From assembly GCF_037176765.1 (NCBI RefSeq), contig NC_090022.1, positions 57,677,209-57,741,208 on the forward strand: a stretch of 64,000 nt of DNA, written 5' to 3'. The position numbers and the translations under genes are program-made. Positions within the stretch are counted from its first letter, which is position 1; each line of letters opens with the position of its first letter. The notes beneath the pieces were generated by a model that made no database searches, had not been told where the DNA came from, and worked only from the letters and a program-made list of their open reading frames with translations. This document shows positions 1 through 12,957 of the stretch, piece by piece. Source of the stretch: Anolis sagrei (Eukaryota; Chordata; Lepidosauria; Squamata; Anolidae).

Positions 1-648
1 TTCACTTCTGCCTTAATGAAAGATGTAATCGTGTGCAAACATAGGTGTGTTTCTGTGTATGGAAAACTGAAAGGCCAGTTCTACAAATATGTACTCACTA
101 AATTGCCTAACTCTGACTTGTTCAGTTGCTCCCTTGATACAACGAGATCATATGGCTTGATTATGTAAGTAACAGCTTTTAAATTTGTATTATGAGCAAA
201 GTAAAATATTACAAATAAAATGTTTGCACATGTCAGGTAATGAAAGAAATTAGAAAGTTACAAAAGGCAATGATTGTATGGAAGTCATAATATGCAATGG
301 CAAGAAGATAATTAATTGTGTATGTTTGTTTAGGGACTGGATCCCAATATCATGTGTCAGAAATGTCAGGAAGACAGGGGTGGAGGAAAAGCGTAATATA
401 AAATCTCAGAGCAGCCAGGCACAGCTTCATTGTTCTTGTCCCCAGCAGTTTCTAAGAAGAACTCCATCAATCCATCCCAATGGCTACCTCTTTGGCCTCA
501 GAGGAAAAGAAGAGCAGGTAGTATCTGTTGGACTTAATAGTCCCCTCCCACTTGCCACCCCCCTTTCCTTTTCTAACACGTCTACATCAGATTGTGTACC
601 TGTGGGCAGGGAACTCTCAAATTACTGATTTGTAAGTCATGAGCCCTT
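1..648. other. Intergenic, no gene seen
   Basis: AT-rich sequence with no recognised exon or repeat family; the ORF at 278-628 has no recognisable feature. Confidence 0.5.
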
Positions 649-1692
649 GGCCCCTTCCACACCGCTGTATAAAATCCCATATTATCTGCTTTGAACTGGC
701 AATGCACTCTACCTGGGGCTTCCCTTGAAGATGGGCCAGAAACTTCAATTGGTCCAACGTTCGGCGGCCAGATTGCTAACTGGAGCGAATTACAGGGAGC
801 AATCTACTCCCCTGTTTATGGAGCTCCTTTGGCTGCCGTCCATTTTCCGGTCCCAATTCAAGGTGCAGATTATCCCTTATAAAGCCCTGAACGGTTTGGG
901 ACCCACCTACCTTCGCGACCGCATTTCCTTCCATAAACATGCACAATCTCTTCAGTCATCTAGGGAGGGCCTTACTTTCACTCCCACCTATATCACAGGT
1001 GCATCTGGTGGGGACGAGGGAGAGAGCCTTCTCCGCTGTGGCCCCTCGGCTTTGGAATTCTCTGCCTGATGAGATTGTCTTTGTTATTGTCATTTTAAAG
1101 CTAATTGTATTGTTTTAATCTGTTTCTGTAAACTGCTCCGAGCCAAATTGGGAGTAGCGGTATACAAGTTAAATAAATAAATAAATAAATAAGGCAAGCT
1201 CCCACTCTGGCAGCTTTTAAGAAAGACCTACAAACTTGGCTTTTCCAATGTGCCTTTGGCGAGTGAACATCTATTCCATATTTCGCCTGTTCCTACTATG
1301 GGTCCGTCCTCATGATGCACCCTCCACCCGTCCTTTGCAAAGGTCTGACCCCACTGTTTTTACCCCTGTTAGCTCCTCCCTCTGAAACATACTTTCTCAC
1401 TACTATCTCAACCAAGGTTTTATCAGTTTTATCCTGTACATTTGGCCCGCCCACTGTGTCTTATTGCTTTATCATTTTACCATGTTATTTAGCAATTGTT
1501 TATTTTAGCTTGTTATTTTATGTATTTTTATTTTGATGTTAGCTGCCCCGAATACCCTTTGGGGAGATGGTGGCAGGGTATAAATAAAGATGATAATGAG
1601 GATGAGGATGAGGATTATTATTTGGCAGTGTGGACTCAGATAACCCAGTTCAAAGCAGATATTGTGGATTATCAGCCTGTGTGGAAGGGTCC
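649..1692. mobile_element. MITE with ggcccttccacac ends, split by a LINE
   Basis: The left part (649-698) and right part (1624-1692, ending ctgtgtggaagggtcc) belong to one palindromic MITE. The L2-like LINE copy between them is an insertion. Whole members of the family occur at 2278-2415 and 55206-55362. Confidence 0.7.
699..1623 (+). mobile_element. L2-type LINE 3' fragment
   Basis: Translation at 725-1069 reads QLVQRSAARLLTGANYREQS... and YKALNGLGPTYLRD, the C-terminus typical of L2-type reverse transcriptases. Two 3' tails are present: gagtagcggtatacaag plus (aaat)n near 1190, and gaatacccttt... plus (gatgag)n near 1610. The first may be a separate insertion. Confidence 0.7.
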
Positions 1693-1822
1693 TTTGAGAC
1701 CTAAATAAATAGCTAGGTCTCAGAATGATTACATGCTTTTATTTGCATTTAATATGTATATTTTACATTGGCACAGATATGCATTTGTTTATCACTGTCC
1801 CGAAACTCAAAGCAAATAACTA

Positions 1823-2092
1823 AAGGTAAAGGTCTCTCCTTGTCTAGTCATGTCCGAAACTAGACACCTCCAAGGTTATGTGGCTGGCATGACTGCCTGG
1901 AGCACCATTACCTTCCTGCCGGAGCAGTACCTATTGGTCTACTCATATTTGCATGTTTTTGAATTGCTAGGTTGGCAGAAGCTGGGCCTAACAGCAGGGG
2001 CTCACCCCACTCCCCAGATTCAAACTGCTGACTTTTCAGTCAGCAAGTTCAGCAGCTCAGCGATTTAACCTGCTGAGTCACCAGGGGCTCTG
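1823..2092 (-). mobile_element. tRNA-derived SINE, family A
   Basis: Reversed copy: tttacc-type tail first, then ...atttgcatgtttttgaattgctaggttgg... and the tRNA-like head ending ccaggggctc. I know this family as very abundant in Anolis. Confidence 0.8.
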
Positions 2093-2277
2093 TAAAAAAA
2101 ATCAAAACAATATAAAACAAAATACACCCACTAGACGTGAATCCTGTGAGACATACATTTTTAAGTAATCAGTTAAATTATGTAAAAAATAAATACTATT
2201 CAATTATGTTGCCATACGTTACCCACAAGGCAGATGACTGACAAAGGAAAGTATATGCACAGTATGTCATTACTATG

Positions 2278-2415
2278 GACCCTTCCACACAGCCATATAA
2301 CTCAGAATATCAAGGCAAATAATCCACATTATCTGCTTTGAACTGGGTTATCTGAGTCCACACTGCCATATAATCCAGTTTAATGTGGATTTTATACAGT
2401 TGTGCGGATGGGGCC
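2278..2415. mobile_element. MITE (ggcccttccacac family)
   Basis: Whole copy, about 138 bp, with terminal inverted repeats ccttccacacagccatataa / ttatacagttgtgcggatgg and an inner repeat around ctgctttgaactggg. Confidence 0.75.
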
Positions 2416-2529
2416 TATAAATATCTCAGTGCTATGATGGCAGTGGCAGAAAATTCATTAACTTTAGGGGTTCTTTAGACTAGAAGGCAAAGGAAAATGT
2501 TGTAGAAAATATATAACATGGTGTAAAAA

Positions 2530-2691
2530 TGGTGTAATGGTGCTCCAGGCAGTCATGCCAGCCACGCGACATTGGAGGTGTCTATGGACAACGCCGGCTC
2601 TTTGGCTTAGAAATGGAGATGAGCACCAACCCCCCAGAGTCAGACACGAATAGACTTAATGTCAGGGGAAAACCTTTACCTTTACCTATGG
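2530..2691 (+). mobile_element. SINE family A, 5'-truncated
   Basis: Holds only the 3' half of the SINE, from the ggtgctccaggcagtcatgc segment to the tail aacctttacctttacc. Confidence 0.7.
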
Positions 2692-3479
2692 ATTGTGCAG
2701 AAGATGATGGTCACACACTTCTGAAGTCATAATAATGCAGACATATCTCCAGCAAATGCTCCTAAATACACAAGGTAAAGCTAATGTTGTGTAAGCATAG
2801 TGACACAATCAAGCCCTTTACTGACAGTCCCCATATGTTCTTATCAGCAAGTGTTCAAACCCCCTTATTATTTTCCCAGCATAAAAAACTAGGTTCAGAT
2901 GAGCTTACTCCCAGTGTATATATAATTTCAGCTTTAACAATTTGGTTTCATTACTAATCCTGCCATTGTTTATCTTTATTTGCCTTGGAAATTGATTCAT
3001 TTTGAGAGAGAACCAAACAGGAATATGGAATATATCATGTTTTATACCAATAGTTATTGAGATCAAGTAATGTCCCCACACACCAATCTTTTAAGGATAG
3101 GCTGGGTGTGTGTGTGTGTATAAATCCAAGAAACAAGCCTTATTTTTGCCATTTTATATAAGGCACACTATTTTTACTGTCCTGTCGTGTATAAAACGAC
3201 TTGAGCATCCATGGATTTTGGTATCCACGGTGCGGGTTTCAAATGGAACAAACCCCCAGGGCTGACTGTACGTGTTTGGGTGGCAGAAGACAAACTAAAG
3301 ATTTAGACCAAGGGTCTTCAAACTTTTTAAGCTGAGGTGTCAGATTGTAGTTTGAAAAAACATAACGAATTCCTATGCATACTACACATATCTAATTTAT
3401 AGTGCAAAAACAAACATGAAAGACCAATACAATATTTAAAATGAGAAATAGTTTTAACCAACACATAAACTTAATAGTG

Positions 3480-3815
3480 GAGCCCCTGGTGGCGCATTGG
3501 ATTAAAGCGCTGAGCTGCTGAGCTTGTTGACCGAAAGGTCACAGGTTCAAATCCGGGGAGCGGCGTGAGCTTCCGTTGTCAGCCCAGGCTTCTGCCAACC
3601 TAGCAGTTCGAAAACATGCAAATGTGAGTAGATCAATAGGTACCGCTCCAGTGGGAAGGTAACGGCGCTCCATGCAGTCATGTCAGCCACATGACCTTGG
3701 AGGTGTGTACGGACATCGCCTCTTCGGCTTAGAAATGGAAATGAGCACCCCCTCCCCCAGAGTCAGACATGATTGGACTTAATGTCAGGGGAAAACCTTT
3801 ACCTTACTAAACTTA
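3480..3815 (+). mobile_element. SINE family A, full length
   Basis: Starts ggagcccctggtggcgcatt, with a B-box-like ggttcaaatcc near 3543, and ends aacctttacctta. Confidence 0.8.
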
Positions 3816-4259
3816 CCAGTGTGGGAAGTGTGGGCCTGCTTTTGGCTGATGAGATAGTCAAGTTAATTAGAATTGGAGTTGTTGTGCCTTCAAGTTGTTT
3901 CAGACCCTAAATCTAAGGTTAGGGCTGGGGTTGGGTATATGACCTTGGAGGGCTGTGTTCGGCCCGCAGGCCTTAGTTTGGGGGCCCCTGATTTAGGCAA
4001 AGGATACAAATGAGATAAGAAATGAGAAAGAGAAGGTTGAGGGAGGGTGGGTTGCCCAGGTTCACTCACTGGGTTCCCACGGTTCCCCAGAGTCTCAGCA
4101 AACTCCATTGCCAGTCATTGTTTATTGCTCTGTACTTTTCATACCACGTTACTTGTTACTTTCCCTTGCTTTTTAGTTTCTTTTTTCATGTATGCAGACA
4201 TGCACTTATCAAAAAGTAAAAGGAAGGAAGTTACAGAGGCAAATGATTAGTGAAGTTTA

Positions 4260-5440
4260 CTCATTACTTCAGGGCAGGGAATATTATCAGCCATGATGCC
4301 CTCCTCAGCCCCAGAATCATGACACAGTTGACAGTGCCTTCATAGCTATTCTAAGAATCTTGACTGTAGTCTCCATTACCTAACTTTCCAGATTCTGCTT
4401 GTTTTGCCTCCTGATTGCAAACAAATGAACACAATAATTGGTTTGAAAAGACTTCCCTATTCTCCTAAAGGATGCAAACTGTACATGTGAAAAATAAAAT
4501 CATGATATGACCTTTCATATGTAAACATTTAGAATTTAGGTTCAACTAAAACCAACTGCGGAATTGTATGAAAAATGCATTATCTTATTTATTTATTTTA
4601 TTTTTATCCTGCCTTCCTCCCTATCTAGGGACTCAAAGTAGCTAATGGTAAATATCACGCAATGCTAATCAAAAACAATGTGAATACATTAAAATATAAA
4701 TATAGACATTAAAAAACATACCAGTTATGTTATTAAAACCATTAAACATTAAAATATTAAAATGTATTAAACTTTATACACACACCTTAAAATCATAATC
4801 ACACTGCCTTTATGTTATTTAAAAATAAAGTAGGAATACACTGTTATGATCATAAAACGTATTCAACAAAAATAGACAGCTGTGAATTGTAATATTTAAA
4901 TTGCAGAACAATCTTGCATAAGACTTGAGCGAATCAGTGGCCCAGAAAGGAATGTTGAATTTAGACAATAATTTATGGAAAGTTATGCAATGAAGCAACC
5001 AGTTCTCGCTGCATTAATCTACTTAGGCTTTACTGCTTCTTGGAACATTGCCACTGATTATCAGCATTTTTGCCAGAATGCCTTCTATCACCCTTTCATA
5101 AAAACAAACTAGATAAAATGCATGTGCAAAAATGTTTAAGGAGAGAGACACAGCTGTCTACATTTACAAAAGAGATACACACACCTTGTCGTTGCACACA
5201 GCTACACTGAAAAAGTAGTAGGAAGTGGTTTTGTGGAATACAGACTCAAATTTTAAAATTAAATTGATTTATCGGCTGTGATTCTGTACTTAGATTTAGC
5301 TATCAGCTGTGTATGAATGGACATAATGTGCCCACAAAGAAAAAGAGAAAAAATAATTTGGAAAAAGAGTGTTTTGTATGTCTTTCTCTCAGTGTGTGCA
5401 CAAATTTGTTGGGGTCTGAAATTGAAACTATTATGAAATA
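4260..5440. other. AT-rich intergenic, no gene seen
   Basis: Holds a degraded reversed LINE/SINE 3' tail (about 4577-4640, tatttattttatttttatcctgcc). Nothing else was recognised. Confidence 0.4.
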
Positions 5441-5447
5441 TTTTGGA

Positions 5448-5635
5448 TTGTTGTGTGTTGTTGTGTGTTTTCTGGACTGTATGGCCATGTTCCAGAGGTC
5501 CTCACAACCTCTGAGGATGCCTGTCATAGATGCAGATGAAACGTCAAGAGAGAATAATTCTGGAAATTGCCATACAGCCCGGAAAACACACAACAACCCA
5601 GTGATTCCACCCATGAAAGCCTTCGACAATACATG
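5448..5635. mobile_element. Penelope-like element terminal fragment, inverted arms
   Basis: Has the PLE end sequence in both directions: ctggactgtatggccatgtt and, facing it, ggccatacagcccggaaaac-type, then the terminus gccttcgacaatacat. The inner part is missing. Confidence 0.6.
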
Positions 5636-6564
5636 AAATAGTTTCTTTTACAGTATGATGAGAATTTTTTTTATTTTAAAAAGGTTTTAAAATAATCTTG
5701 TTAAACTGAGTAATTCCTGCTTCAAATAACTCAGATCTAAAATTCAAAAGTTGCAGTGTAGGGATGCTAGTTGTCCAACGATGTGTGATTGGATTACTAA
5801 ATAATAAATTTGCTGCTCTGATAAGGAAGAGATTATACATTTTCCTTCTGTTTTGATCCTTCAAATATAATTTGCCATGATCCCTCCCTTGCTGAACAAC
5901 TCTAGTCACGACATTGTTCATGTCCTTGAACTTCCTGAAGGCCATTGTAACCCAGCAATGTAGAGTTTCATCTCATCCCTTTTTCTCATTCTTTCTCCAG
6001 AGTAAATATATTAATTTCAGGAAAAAAAATGCCGGGATCAAAGGTTGAAATCTTCCCCAATATGTTCCAATCCAGATTGGGCATCATACGCTTATTTGAA
6101 AGCAAGGAACCTGAACCTGTTGGCTGCAGTTGGGAGGAGAATGTAGGAAACATTCTTGCACTTTACTTCCTGCCATTAATTTATCTTAGAATCTAAACCG
6201 ACAACATCACATTTAGAAGGGCAGGGAAAAAACACCAGCACAAGCCATTCTAATATGTAATACATAATTATGTGTTGTAAATAAAGTATGTCAAAAGTCT
6301 TAGGCTGCAATCCTGTCTGGTCACAATGCTTGCATAAAAAATACTGCACAATATTGGTGTAGGTACACCCCTGAGTTCATCCGAGTGCAAACAGTGCTCT
6401 CTTTTGCTCTTTAAAAAATATTAAAATTATAACACATCAACCATTATTACAGAAAGGATAAACAACAAAGACATGAAGGCCTACACACTTGATAATCTCT
6501 GATCAAAAAGTATTGCCCCCAGATTTTTTCAGAGAGTTAACAGAGCAGAAACAATATAGTTGTA

Positions 6565-6668
6565 CAGGCAGTCCCCAAGTTATAAACAATATAGATTCTG
6601 CGGGTTTGTTCTTAAGTTTAATTTGTATGTAAGTTAAAGCAGGTACATTTTAAAGTGTAACTCCAGCA

Positions 6669-6702
<34 letters not shown>

Positions 6703-7009
6703 GCTGTTGATAGCATAGAGAAGGGTTAACACCCCCGTTGTGTTTGTTTTGCTGTCTGTGTCCCTGTTCAGAAGATTTTACCTCACTCTCTATCCCTGTG
6801 AAAATTGGATTTTGACAAATTTAGCTAGTTGTGGAAACAAGGATTGGTGAGAAAGCTTCCGTTGAAACACCTTTTCCCCATGATAACAACTCTTTCAGGA
6901 GTGAATCTCCCTTCCTAGGGGTAGATTTCTCTCACTTCCTGTTGTCTCACTCCCATTCTTAACTATGAGTCATTTGTAAGTTGGTTGTTTGTGACTCGGG
7001 GACTGCCTG
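6565..7009. mobile_element. Tigger-like (pogo/mariner) MITE
   Basis: Terminal inverted repeats caggcagtccccaagtta / tgactcggggactgcctg flanked by TA on both sides (6563-6564, 7010-7011). Contains a (CA)n run at about 6671-6702. Confidence 0.8.
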
Positions 7010-7011
7010 TA

Positions 7012-8265
7012 CCATACTAATTCAAAATGCTCTGCATTATTTCATATTTTTAAAAGCCTTGGTTTCCTTATCAGTTTGTCTGTTGAGGCTATAGTCCAGA
7101 GACGCCCATGAAGATGAAGCCTTCCAAGGTTTTCCAGTGTGCCACTATCTCTATGTGTGATACTGTCAACAATAGGCAAATAAAGTCCTTGTTTTCTAGT
7201 GTGTTGTTTCCATTTTGCAATCTTGAGCGCAAAAGCAATGCATCACATTTGACTAATACATACTATCCTCTAGAATTTCTATTATCTGACTTCAAAAATG
7301 AGTAAACTATTGGGCAGATAAGCCACATATGAACAATAGTTCCCAGTTCTTGGCATCCCTCCAACAGTATGGGCCCACATTTCGCTCCATCCTTTCTAGT
7401 TTTACAGTGCTCTGGCCTCAACAGACAGTAAACTATTTAAGCAAATAAAAAGCATAAAAAATACTGCACAATATTGGTGTAGCAGGTCGAGTAGAAGGAT
7501 GAGTGGTGAGATGAACTAAAAAAGGAGATTTGTGGACAAGAGTCTTCAGGCAGTAAGAAAAAAAGCTAAAACCGAAGAAAAAAAGCCAGAGAAAGGAGAT
7601 CTGTAAGGGACAACCAAGCAACCAACCTCCTCCACCCCCAGCAAGAAATTAAGCCAAATCTGTTGGCAACAAATTGCGCACAATATACTTAAGACAATAG
7701 AACACAAGAAAAATGCTCTGTTAGGTCAGAACAATCAGTACTACCTGCCAATAAGGTTCAGAGTTATTTATTTTAAGTGTACCAATGTTGTTTTGCATGG
7801 GAGAGCTTTTTCCAGCCATATTCCATTATGCCTATATTGAAGTCTTATCACAGTATCACTTGTGCCCTTTTCATCTCACCATATTTCATAAACATAATCT
7901 ATTCATATATTTTTGAGACTTCTTGTTTGTTTCAAACAAACACAGTTGTTCAAATAATGTTAGACCCTGCGATAGAGCAGTTTAGAAAAGGAAACTCTGT
8001 CCCCTGTGAAGTCAGTTATGTTTCAGATCTTGCCATTTTTCTCTTCTGTATAGTAAGTCCTCTGATGAAGATTCCTCAGGTCTACTTCATATCATCCCAC
8101 ACTTTAAATTGGTCCATATGGGGCAGGGTTGTGGTTGAACATAGTCAATCAAATGTTTAAATGATTGGTCATTCCATACCAATAATGAGTTAATCAGCAA
8201 TGTGTTTTGTTCTGTTCATGTGATAAAATGCAACATTATTTTAGTTCACCAGGACCTGATGTCAT
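7012..8265. other. Intergenic, no gene seen
   Basis: AT-rich; several short ORFs without recognisable features. The ORF at 7777-8160 (127 codons) has a low-complexity hydrophobic make-up and no motif. Confidence 0.4.
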
Positions 8266-8520
8266 GTCTCATAGAATCATAGAGTTGGAAGAGACTTCAT
8301 GGGCCATCCAGTCACACCCCCTGCCAAGAAGCAGGAATATTGCATTAAAAGCACCCCTGACAGATAGCCATCCAGCCTCCGTTTAAAAGCTTCCAAAGAA
8401 GGAGCCTCCACCACACTCCAGGGCAGAGAGTTCCACTGCTGAACGGCTCTCACTGTCAGGAAGTTCTTCCTCATGTTCAGATGGAATCTCCTTTCTTGTA
8501 GTTTGAAGAGTATATCTTCC
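8266..8520 (-). mobile_element. CR1 LINE 3' end
   Basis: Begins catagaatcatagagttgg, the reverse of the CR1 3' end. The minus-strand translation includes RAVQQWNSLPWSVVEAPSLE, a hallmark of reptile CR1 ORF2 ends. Confidence 0.8.
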
Positions 8521-8905
8521 TCAGAAGACTTAGAGTACATCTTCCTTAGAAGACTTAGAGCAGTTATGTCTTCCTTTAGCAATTCATCAAAAATTGGAGC
8601 TGGATGAGAAACATCCAAGTTCTCATGAGAGAAGATGAATAAACATTTAATGCAGACCCTCAGATACGGCAAAGGCCATGGGCCCAAGGCAGTGAAATGC
8701 AGTCTCTAGAAACTATCAGGAACATGGGAGTGGGCTGAGTCTCCTTAAAAGGTCTCCCTTGGTAGCTACTGAAAGCAACTTCAGACCCCTTCATAACAAC
8801 TGGACCCTGTTGTTGGAAGCCTTGGGTTTATGATCATCCGATTGTTCACTGACTTCTCTACTTGGATTGTCTTCTGCTTTATGACTTCTTTAACTTGGGA
8901 CCTCA

Positions 8906-9071
8906 ATCACACTAGAGAATGAATCCACTTTAAATCCGGTTGCTGTCTCCTGCAGAATTCTGGGGTTTGCCGTTTTGAGAGGAGCCTTCAATAGCCTCAC
9001 TAAACTACAAACCCCAGAATTCTGCAGGAGGCAGAAACCAGATTTAGAGTGGATTCATTCTCTAGTGTGAT
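8906..9071. mobile_element. Palindromic MITE
   Basis: A nearly perfect hairpin: atcacactagagaatgaatc at the left mirrors gattcattctctagtgtgat at the right, and the pairing goes on through gcagaattctggggtttg. Confidence 0.7.
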
Positions 9072-9299
9072 GAAGTAATTGGACTGTTTATCATTGTAGA
9101 GTTCATACTTCGGCTCCTGTAAGAGCAGGACACCTGAAACAACATTCAAGCACTTTAAAGAAAATTGTGGGCATAATCTAAGAGCAACTGTCAACAATGT
9201 TTGATCATTCTTTTGTGGCAGGAGGGGTCCCAGCATGAGGGTAAGTCTTCTCCTCACTTTCAGAAAGGGGGACCGGAGCAACTAAAAAAGTCAACTGGA

Positions 9300-10560
9300 T
9301 ATCACTACCAGGAAAGGTTCTAGAATAGATCATTAAATAGCCTGTGAGCACTTAGAAAGGAATGCTATTATTACTTAAGAGCCAGCATGGGTTTCTTCAA
9401 AATAAGTCATGCCAAACTAATTTTAGTTCTCTGTTTTTCACAGAATTACAAGCTTGGAAGATCAAGGGAGTGCAGTAGATGTAATGCATCTTTATTTCGG
9501 TTAGGCTTTTGACAAGGTGTCCTATTACATTCATGCAGACAAACCTATTAAGTGTAGTCTAGACAATGTTATTGTTGAATGGTTTGCAATTACTGTACTG
9601 GATGGGCCAAACCCAAAGAGTATTCGCCAATTGTTGCTTTTCGCCCAGCAAATAAGTTATTAGTTGGATGCCACTGGGTTCTGTCCTGGATCAAGTGTTG
9701 TTCAAAACCTGTCTAAATATCTTGGATGAGGGAACAATAACGCATGTTTATTAAATCTGCAGATGACACCAAATTATGGGTCAGCTAATATCCCAGAGGA
9801 CAAGATCAGAATTTGAAATCATCTTGGCAGATCGGAGAGCTGGGCTAAAACTTAAAAAAAATAGTTTCAACAAGAATAAATTACTACACTTAGACAGGAA
9901 AAAATGAAAGCACAAATGTAGGATGAGTGTTACCTGGCTTGAAAGTGGTACATGTGAAAAGGATCAAAGGGCATCAATAAACCATAAAATAAACATGAGT
10001 TGATGATGTGGTGGCCAAAAAAGCCAATGCAATTCTAGTATGCAGCAATAGAAGCAGTGTCCAGATCAAGGGAAATATTAGTTCCACTCTATTCTGCTTT
10101 GGTCAAATCTCACCTGGAATACTGTGCCCAGTTTTGGGCGCCAGGGTTCAAGAAAAATATTGACAAGCTGGATCATGCCCAGAAAAGGGCAACCAAAAGA
10201 GAAGCCAAGCCCTATGAGGAATTGCTTAGGGATCTGGGTACGTTTAACTCAGCAAAGAGAAGAGTAATAGGTGATATGTTAACCATCTTTAAATAGTTGA
10301 ACAGACCTCATAGGAGATGGCACAAGTTTGTTTACCACAGTTCCAGTTATTGGAACACAAACCAGTGAATTCAAATTATATGAAATAGATCATAGCTGTT
10401 TGACTATGAAAAGTGGTACACTTTAAGAAGGTGGTACACTATCCTTCGTGAGTCTTTAAAACAGAGATTAGATGGCCATTTCCAGGCATACAGTATTTTA
10501 CATAGGTTATGTATTCCTACATGGCAGGGGGTTGGACTATGATCAAGCTGTTTTGAGGCC
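9300..10560 (+). mobile_element. Old CR1 LINE copy
   Basis: Degraded ORF2 with several frameshifts and stops. The segment at 10057-10296 still reads SRSREILVPLYSALVKSHLE and CAQFWAPGF, a CR1-clade pattern. It ends near the cr1-like ggcagggggttggactatga. Confidence 0.75.
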
Positions 10561-11357
10561 ACGTGGGCCTATTGCACCCACCTTACTTCCTTTGCCTTTG
10601 TTAGTCACCATGTATGAGCTGTCAAGATCATCACCTGATGAGTCAGTTCGTTGCTCCTTTGCATAAAAATGTTATATTAAATTACTGTCAAAAGCTACAT
10701 CTGTTCCACTTTTATTTATGTTGCTAAGGTTGAGTTCAACTGTTTCTTTTTAATTTAAAATGTGATTTAATGTGATTAAGGGATGCAGACATCCTGCAAT
10801 ACAAGCCCCTGTCATGCTTTGAGGGAAAGTAATTGACTGGTGTATAGAAAGTGAACTCAAGCCCATTGCACCATAGCTATAGTGGTGTATATGCACACAT
10901 ATACATAGAAGGAATAAGTCCAATTGATCACTTGCTTTGTTACTTTTGAAGAAGACTTTATATTAGGAAAAATATTTGTAGTCTTGGAGTTTGCCAAACA
11001 TTTTGCTCTCATAACAAGGTATAACACTGCATATTTTCTTCCAGTGTGCCAAAGACTGGTGCCGTATTTGTGCCCATTGACAACTATAGTTTTGTTCCTT
11101 GAAACTTAACGACCAGCAGTTCCTTTGCTGTTCCTTTGACCACCACTTTAAATGTTTTAAACAATGTGGTAGCTCTCACCTCTCCAAGGATCATCTCACA
11201 CGACTAGTTCCTGTGTAGGCTATATTTCAAAGGAGGGCACTGGCAAATTTACTCTGACTATTCCATCTCTAAGAAAACCCTACCACATTCATGGATTCAC
11301 CACAAGTCAACAGGCACCTTGAAGGCATATATACTCATGTAAATATGTTTAGGAATA

Positions 11358-12440
11358 TAGTGTTCCCTCACTTATCATGGGGGTTCCGTTCCAGGACCAC
11401 CCGCAATAAGTGAAAATCCACAAAGTAGGGACACCATATTAATTTTAATATTTATACATTATTTTTGTTGGGGTTCAGCCTGATCCTGATCTGTGTGAAC
11501 CAGATTCTCTGATAGTTTTTCCAACTGAGCAAGCTCTCCCTGACCCTGACAGTGTGGAATCTGTTGTTGATGCAGAGGTCAGTGGCGATGAAAATGAAAC
11601 TCAACAGCTGGAGGAAAATGTTTTGGAAGCTAGCCGTGATATCTCTCCACCTGGGTTTTTTAATGAGGACCGAAGAGAACAGATAGTTAGAGACAGAAAT
11701 GTTTCCCAGTTTCTACGAAGGTCACATCATTTACAGGATAGACAGGCCCAGGCTTCAAAGTCAAGGGGCATTTCAAAGAATAGCTTCTTTGGTTTAAGAG
11801 GCCTCCTGCCGGGTGCCTCTTTAGATCAAGCAACGTTTGGGACTGTGGCTGTGCCTTGGCAGAATTCCTGTGTTTCATGGCCGGTAATCCCAGAGGCTTG
11901 TAGTTATCAAGTTCATGGTTAGTAAAAGGCTAACAGGTTCCTGGTTCTTGTATTGTGGCTTTTGCAATTTTGCTCAAGTTCAGAGATTCTACTGACTGCT
12001 GTGTTTTTCTGTGGCTTTTTGACTTTGCATTTACCTTTCTTTTGTAACCAATTTTTCATCAATAAACAAGGATTGCTTTTCCTACAGTCCAGTGTGGTGG
12101 ATTTAATCTTATGGTCTCGTTTCTTGAACTGGGATGCAACAATTTTAGATATTTTATATATTATTTTCTTACCCGTGCTTCCTTACCTGCCTCTTGGCCC
12201 ATCCCAAGGGCGCCTGCCTTCCTCCCTGATCTCCACAGATCCCAGCAGCGCCTCCAGAGCCACGCAGGCAACAGCAGGCCAGGGAGGCAGGCCTTCCCTG
12301 CCACACTTCAGGTCGCCACAATTCTGGGGTCCCTGGCCTCCACTGGACGTAAATATTTTATATTTTATATTAATATTTTCAAAAACCCGTGAAACAGTGA
12401 GTCTGGTAAAAGCGAACCACAAAGTAACGAGGGAACACTG
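11358..12440. mobile_element. Tigger-like DNA transposon, interrupted by a solo LTR
   Basis: Ends tagtgttccctcacttatc / aagtaacgagggaacactg flanked by TA (11356-11357 and 12441-12442). The LTR at 11466-12141 is inserted in it. Without the LTR it is about 400 bp and non-autonomous. Confidence 0.8.
11466..12141 (+). mobile_element. Solo LTR (fossil LTR retroelement), whole-looking
   Basis: 676 bp, starts TGTTGGGG and ends GCAACA. The 5-bp target duplication atttt is at 11461-11465 and 12142-12146. A polyadenylation signal aataaa lies near the 3' end (about 12061). No internal region or second LTR remains, so it probably arose by LTR-LTR recombination. The family is not certain (ERV or Gypsy). 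It carries an open stretch of about 120 codons that is not a host gene. Confidence 0.8.
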
Positions 12441-12493
12441 TATAAAGTTAAATGGTTCAATCTTACAAACAACAGTGATACGGTCACTATAGT

Positions 12494-12957
12494 AAATGAC
12501 TTGAAACCACACAACAACAATAAGAATTTGAATATAAAATCTAAATTGGCTAGAATTTACATTTTGATAAAATCCCTCACTTCTCTCCTTATGTCAATTA
12601 ATAGCAACACCCACAAGAGACACATTCCAGATTAAAAGGCATTATTAGCCTCATGCATGAAACTAGCCGTTGAATACATTGTATAAATGTATACAATTTA
12701 GCATCCATTGATGCTTGAAGATACTCATAATGAAAACCAAATCTACTCATCATCTAATTACTTTTTATCCAGTTAATGAACATCAGAATGCAATAAATAT
12801 TTATAGAATGCCTGAGGTTGCCAATAGCTTAATCCCATAAGCGGGAGAAAAGGAAACTGCTGTGAGGCAGATCATTGCATGTGAGCAGTTTCCTGCTTTC
12901 TGGTGTGTATTTTTGGTTCATGGGAAACGGGCCAGCTAATGACATGTAAATATAACA
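12494..12957 (+). repeat. Left copy of a duplicated upstream block (conserved-looking non-coding)
   Basis: This matches 59572-59606 plus 60227-60650 over its whole length. The last 205 bases or so show roughly 15 differences by eye; the earlier part has more differences and small indels. It begins in the tail of a MIR-like SINE that both copies share. Inside it, AGGAAACTGCT (12851-12861) and AGCAGTTTCCT (12884-12894) form an 11-bp inverted repeat that is intact in both copies. It could be an old enhancer. No ORF or known repeat family was recognised. Confidence 0.8.

Noticed and set aside
10057-10296. ORF resembling a retained gene
   Set aside because: SRSREILVPLYSALVKSHLE is standard CR1 ORF2 sequence within a degraded copy.
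11554-11922. 122-codon ORF as a host exon
   Set aside because: It lies wholly inside a solo LTR with target duplication.
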